In this document: piece after piece, positions 60,841 to 64,000 of the stretch
Position numbering within the stretch: the stretch's first letter is position 1
How the letters are laid out: the number at the start of each line of letters is the position of its first letter
NCBI RefSeq assembly: GCF_000238055.2
Contig: NZ_KE148312.1
Location: 1,546,501 to 1,610,500 of the forward strand
DNA: 64,000 bases
Direction: 5' to 3'
Source of the DNA: Oribacterium parvum ACB1
Lineage (GTDB): Bacteria; Bacillota; Clostridia; Lachnospirales; Lachnospiraceae
The notes under the pieces: model-generated
What the model was told of the DNA's origin: nothing
Database searches by the model: none
What the model saw: the letters and a program-made list of their open reading frames with translations, nothing else
Program-made: the position numbers and the translations under genes

Positions 60841-61689
60841 ATGAGTTTAATGACTACTCTGATTCTGGTTGCCGCAGGCCTTGTGGGAGCAACCGGATTG
60901 ATATTGGGTTTATTCTTAGGCGTTGCCTCGGAAAAATTTAAAGTTGAAGTAGACGAGAGAGAGGCGGAGGTTCGTGCTGCTCTCCCGGGAAGTAACTGCG
61001 GTGCCTGCGGTTTTCCCGGCTGTGACGGATGTGCAAAGGCGATTGCAAAGGGTACAGCTCCGGTCAATCAGTGTCCTGTAGGCGGAGCTCCTGTTGCGGA
61101 GAAGATTGCAGCCATTATGGGAACAGACTCTGTTTCTACGGATAACGTAAAAAAAGTAGCGCATGTGCATTGTCAGGGCGACTGTGATAAGGCAAAGCAG
61201 CAGGCACATTACAGCGGAATTGCCGATTGTAATGACCTTGTGGTAGTTCCGGGCGGAACGGAGAAGGCTTGTCCTTATTCCTGCTGCGGCTACGGTTCCT
61301 GCGTAAAGGTTTGCGCCTTCGACGCCATTCATGTGATTAACGGTGTAGCGGTAGTGGATAAGGAAAAATGTACCGCCTGCGGTGCCTGCGTAAAGGCTTG
61401 TCCGAAGTCCTTGATTGCCTTAGTTCCCTATAAGAAAAAACACATCGTTTCCTGTAAAAATCATTTGAAGGGAAAACAGGTTAAGGATTCCTGCTCCATC
61501 GGCTGTATTGCCTGCGGAATGTGCGAGAAAAACTGTCCTTTCGATGCCATTCATGTCATTGATGATCTTGCAGTGATGAATGAGAAGTGTAAAGATTGCG
61601 GAATCTGTGCACAGAAGTGCCCAACCTCCGCAATTACCGGAAAGAGACCGAAGAAGGAAGAAACAAAAGTCGCAATGGAAAAAGCGTAA
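60841..61689 (+). CDS. rnfB: Rnf complex subunit B (ferredoxin-type)
   Basis: 282 residues. An N-terminal membrane helix (about 5-28) is followed by the CGACGFPGCDGC cluster motif near 53-64, then several CxxCxxCxxxC sets (CCGYGSCVKVC, CTACGACVKACP, CIACGMCEKNCP, CKDCGICAQKCP). It takes electrons from reduced ferredoxin in the cytosol. It completes the order C-D-G-E-A-B typical of Clostridia. A strong terminator follows. Confidence 0.97.
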   Translation: MSLMTTLILVAAGLVGATGLILGLFLGVASEKFKVEVDEREAEVRAALPGSNCGACGFPGCDGCAKAIAKGTAPVNQCPVGGAPVAEKIAAIMGTDSVSTDNVKKVAHVHCQGDCDKAKQQAHYSGIADCNDLVVVPGGTEKACPYSCCGYGSCVKVCAFDAIHVINGVAVVDKEKCTACGACVKACPKSLIALVPYKKKHIVSCKNHLKGKQVKDSCSIGCIACGMCEKNCPFDAIHVIDDLAVMNEKCKDCGICAQKCPTSAITGKRPKKEETKVAMEKA

Positions 61690-61716
61690 TGCAGCTTAGG
61701 AAACCCGGAGTATAAG

Positions 61717-61765
61717 AATAGCTTGTGAAGCGGAAAAGAAACTGTTTCACAAGCTATTTTATTTT
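61717..61765 (+). terminator. Terminator after rnfB
   Basis: A perfect 13-bp stem AATAGCTTGTGAA/TTCACAAGCTATT (61717-61729 with 61746-61758) followed by a T-rich tail. Confidence 0.92.
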
Positions 61766-61876
61766 ATATATATCTTTTAAAATCTCAAATTATGACGATA
61801 TTATAGAGCGTACAGATTTCTTAGAGCCCTTATATTGCATTTTACTATAGTAATCTACTGCTTAGCTTCTTGAATA

Positions 61877-61907
61877 ATCATTTTGGCTAGTGTAGAATCA
61901 AAATGAT
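61877..61907. promoter_or_regulatory. 9-bp inverted repeat upstream of the ATP synthase operon
   Basis: ATCATTTTG (61877-61885) and CAAAATGAT (61899-61907), spacer 13 bases, with no T-run after it. Possible operator. The rest of the 322-bp gap between rnfB and 62012 holds AT-rich sequence with several TATA-like words but no convincing promoter pair. Confidence 0.45.
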
Positions 61908-62011
61908 ATTGTTTTGTCACATTCACTTTCGAATAGATGGAGAGTGAGGTGTAGAGTAAGAAGGAGAAGAATCTATAGGAAAACTATAGACTCTTAATCA
62001 AGGAGGGTGGC

Positions 62012-62278
62012 ATGAAGGAATGGTCAAAGGCCTTAAAGAATCTGTCGATTCTGACACAGTTAGGACTATCCCTTGCGATGCCGCTTTTACTTTGCCTATT
62101 TTTGGTATATCGCTTAAGAGAAGCCTTTTCTCTGGGCTATTGGATATACATTCCCGCTTTTTTCTTTGGCTTAGGTGGTTCATGTATGACGGCATATAAA
62201 GTCTACCTTTCCGTTTGTAAAAAGGAAGAGGAAGAAAAGAAAAGTAAGGACAAGGCATTTAACGAACATAAGTCCTGA
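62012..62278 (+). CDS. AtpZ/AtpI-like small membrane protein
   Basis: 88 residues with two membrane helices (about 19-34 and 42-66) and a charged cytosolic tail. The size, topology and place ahead of the atp genes match the AtpZ family, which is found with sodium- or magnesium-linked F-type ATPases. GGAGGGTGG lies just before the ATG. It starts the ATP synthase operon in this window. Confidence 0.78.
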   Translation: MKEWSKALKNLSILTQLGLSLAMPLLLCLFLVYRLREAFSLGYWIYIPAFFFGLGGSCMTAYKVYLSVCKKEEEEKKSKDKAFNEHKS

Positions 62279-62351
62279 GAAGGAGAGAATCTGTCCGAAG
62301 AAGGATGTTTTGTTTATTGCGAAAGTCTCTTACCTATGGAAAGGAAGAAAA

Positions 62352-62786
62352 ATGAGGGTTCAGGAAACTGTGAAGAAGGAAAGTCTGCAGATTGCCGTGC
62401 AAAGCGGCATAGCCACGCTTATTATGTGGATTTGCATTTTCATTCTTCACCATTTTATTCCGGAGAAAGTGAGCTTTGATTATCGGGTGATTTTGTCCGG
62501 ACTGCTTGGAACAGTTGTGGCTGTAATGAATTTTTTGCTTATGGGGATTACAGTTCAGAGTGTTCTTAGCGTAGAAAATCAGGAAGAGGCCTACCAGAGG
62601 ATGCGGCTCTCTTACCGAAAACGTACCATGTTGCAGCTTGGTTGGATTATTCTTGCTATTGTGGCACCATGCTTTCAAGCCGTACCGGGTATTATTCCTT
62701 TACTTTTTCCGGGAGCATTTCTCAGAATAAGAGGAATTGTAGAGTGGAAAAAGGGAAAAAAACAAAAACAAGGAGGTGAAAACTAG
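62352..62786 (+). CDS. ATP synthase subunit I-like membrane protein
   Basis: Start at ATG 62352 (144 residues), preceded by AAGGAAG; an upstream in-frame TTG has no ribosome site. Four membrane helices (about 13-33, 41-61, 90-108, 112-126) in the AtpI pattern. AtpI helps assemble the c-ring in several bacteria. The stop lies three bases before atpB, whose ribosome site AAGGAGGTGA falls within the last codons of this gene. Confidence 0.82.
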   Translation: MRVQETVKKESLQIAVQSGIATLIMWICIFILHHFIPEKVSFDYRVILSGLLGTVVAVMNFLLMGITVQSVLSVENQEEAYQRMRLSYRKRTMLQLGWIILAIVAPCFQAVPGIIPLLFPGAFLRIRGIVEWKKGKKQKQGGEN

Positions 62787-62789
62787 AGT

Positions 62790-63551
62790 ATGAATTTTGA
62801 TATTTCCGGTGCAAAGATATTCTTAAAAATTCCTACGGGGATTCCTGTTTTAGGGGACTTTTTGCTTTCGGAAACCCTAGTCGTCAGCTGGGTGGTTATG
62901 CTCATCATTACCGGTCTTTGCATTTTCCTGACAAGAAATCTGAAGGTGGAAAATATCGGTAAGAGGCAGGCTATAGCGGAGCTAATTGTGGAAAGTGCGA
63001 ACAATCTTGTTCGGACCAATACGGGAGGAAATCGTTTTGACAAGATGATTCCTTTTGTGGCGGCACTCTTTGGAACAAGTATTGTTTCGAACTTAATCAG
63101 CTTGACGGGCTTACGAAGCCCCACAGCAGATTTATCGACGGAAGCGGCTTGGGCCATCGTCGTATTTACCATGATTACGGCAAATAAGATTAAGGCCGGC
63201 GGATTTTTGGGCTACCTAAAGGGCTTTACTACCCCGATTTTCATTATGACACCCTTCAATATCCTTTCGGAGATTGCTACCCCCATTAGTATGGCGTGTC
63301 GTCATTTTGGAAATATTTTATCCGGCATCGTTATTAACGGATTGATTTACACTGCGCTTGCGCTTGCGTCATCCGCGTTACTGGGACTCATTCCGGGAGC
63401 TGTTGGAGCGTTTTTATCCCATATTCCTATCTTGAGTGTAGGTTTACCGGCTATTTTATCTTTTTATTTTGACTGGTTCTCCGGAGCCATGCAGGCATTC
63501 ATCTTTACGATGCTCACGATTATGTATATCGCCAATGCAGCGGAAGGATAA
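62790..63551 (+). CDS. atpB: F-type ATP synthase subunit a
   Basis: 253 residues, about five to six membrane helices. The essential arginine is in ISMACRHFGNILSG, and the last helix contains AFIFTMLTIMYIANA. It forms the ion half-channels beside the c-ring. It is preceded by a perfect AAGGAGGTGA site. About 200 bases without a gene separate it from atpE. Confidence 0.95.
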   Translation: MNFDISGAKIFLKIPTGIPVLGDFLLSETLVVSWVVMLIITGLCIFLTRNLKVENIGKRQAIAELIVESANNLVRTNTGGNRFDKMIPFVAALFGTSIVSNLISLTGLRSPTADLSTEAAWAIVVFTMITANKIKAGGFLGYLKGFTTPIFIMTPFNILSEIATPISMACRHFGNILSGIVINGLIYTALALASSALLGLIPGAVGAFLSHIPILSVGLPAILSFYFDWFSGAMQAFIFTMLTIMYIANAAEG

Positions 63552-63612
63552 ATACTTCTGAAAATAAATACTTGAGAAAATACATACTTGAGAAAATACA
63601 TACTGCAGAGAG
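63550..63612 (+). repeat. Four 16-bp degenerate tandem repeats before atpE
   Basis: Copies of the form AATACTTGAGAAAATA repeat with a strict 16-base step, the CTT or CTG core falling at 63555, 63571, 63587 and 63603. More distant copies (GATAAATACTGCAGAAG) follow to about 63660. Non-coding. Confidence 0.75.
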
Positions 63613-63693
63613 ATAAATATTATGGAAGGATAAGTCGGCGAAAGATAAATACTGCAGAAGAATAAATCTTGTAGAAGAAAAGTTAATTTAAAA

Positions 63694-63720
63694 TAAACAG
63701 GACACATGAGAGCCTGTTTA
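63694..63720 (+). other. Hairpin upstream of the atpE ribosome site
   Basis: TAAACAGG (63694-63701) pairs with CCTGTTTA (63713-63720), 20 bases before AGGAGG (63740-63745). No T-run follows. It may be a processing or stabilising stem that raises atpE expression. Confidence 0.5.
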
Positions 63721-63733
63721 GTATAGGAAATGA

Positions 63734-64000
<267 letters not shown>

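Overview
The window reads as a chromosomal segment of a low-to-moderate GC Firmicute, most likely family Lachnospiraceae (Clostridia). The evidence is an mraZ-rsmH-ftsL-pbp-mraY-murD-ftsW-ftsQ-ftsZ cell-division cluster, a complete Rnf complex in the order CDGEAB, choline-binding-type repeats on secreted proteins, lineage-typical families (DUF4364, DUF5662, DUF5716/DUF5717-like) and strong AGGAGG ribosome sites. The genus cannot be decided from sequence alone; Oribacterium is only a guess. No phage, plasmid or CRISPR array is visible. Most of the window is ordinary housekeeping DNA; the accessory parts are the first 5 kb and a few intergenic regions.

Layout. 1-3.2 kb: an unrecognised small protein, a single-gene IS200-type insertion sequence with highly structured flanks, and a secreted wall-binding transglutaminase-like protein. 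3.3-4.8 kb: ychF and a 207-bp foldback, MITE-like element. 4.9-15.2 kb: the division and wall cluster, with a triple MraZ operator at its head and a separate promoter for ftsZ; murG, murC and ftsA are not in it. 15.4-21.6 kb: prfC, a PepV-type dipeptidase and a methionine ABC transporter (metN-metI-metQ). 21.7-26 kb: a DUF975-like membrane protein, nrdR, a YqeG phosphatase, an aroD-aroK fusion and a thioredoxin-like lipoprotein. 26.1-26.4 kb: tRNA-Val and tRNA-Met. 26.4-32.3 kb: a PAP2 phosphatase, a DUF5662-like protein, an RpiR regulator, uvrB (minus strand) and a lone leuB. 32.5-40.8 kb: ftsH, a small XRE regulator, a metallophosphoesterase, scpA-scpB, dut, a TPR lipoprotein and a subgroup 1c aspartate aminotransferase.

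40.9-51.3 kb: a DUF4364 regulator (minus strand), then an operon-like run of three poorly characterised genes (a large cytosolic protein, a degenerate Hsp70/actin-fold protein and a TPR protein) directly ahead of valS, a wall-repeat protein and rlmH, followed by an orphan CarD regulator. 51.4-56.3 kb: GtrA and YfhO membrane proteins, and an fchA-folD pair in which FolD lacks the usual cyclohydrolase lysine. 56.5-64 kb: rnfCDGEAB followed by the start of the F-type ATP synthase operon, running off the end in atpE.

The main functional themes are septal wall synthesis, and an ion-coupled energy module in which Rnf and an ATP synthase with a two-carboxylate c-subunit site sit side by side. The best candidate for an undescribed system is the three-gene module at 42.0-46.7 kb. 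The clearest anomaly is the C-terminal tail of scpB, where the reading frame appears to break and later return. Several intergenic regions and protein tails carry short tandem repeats.
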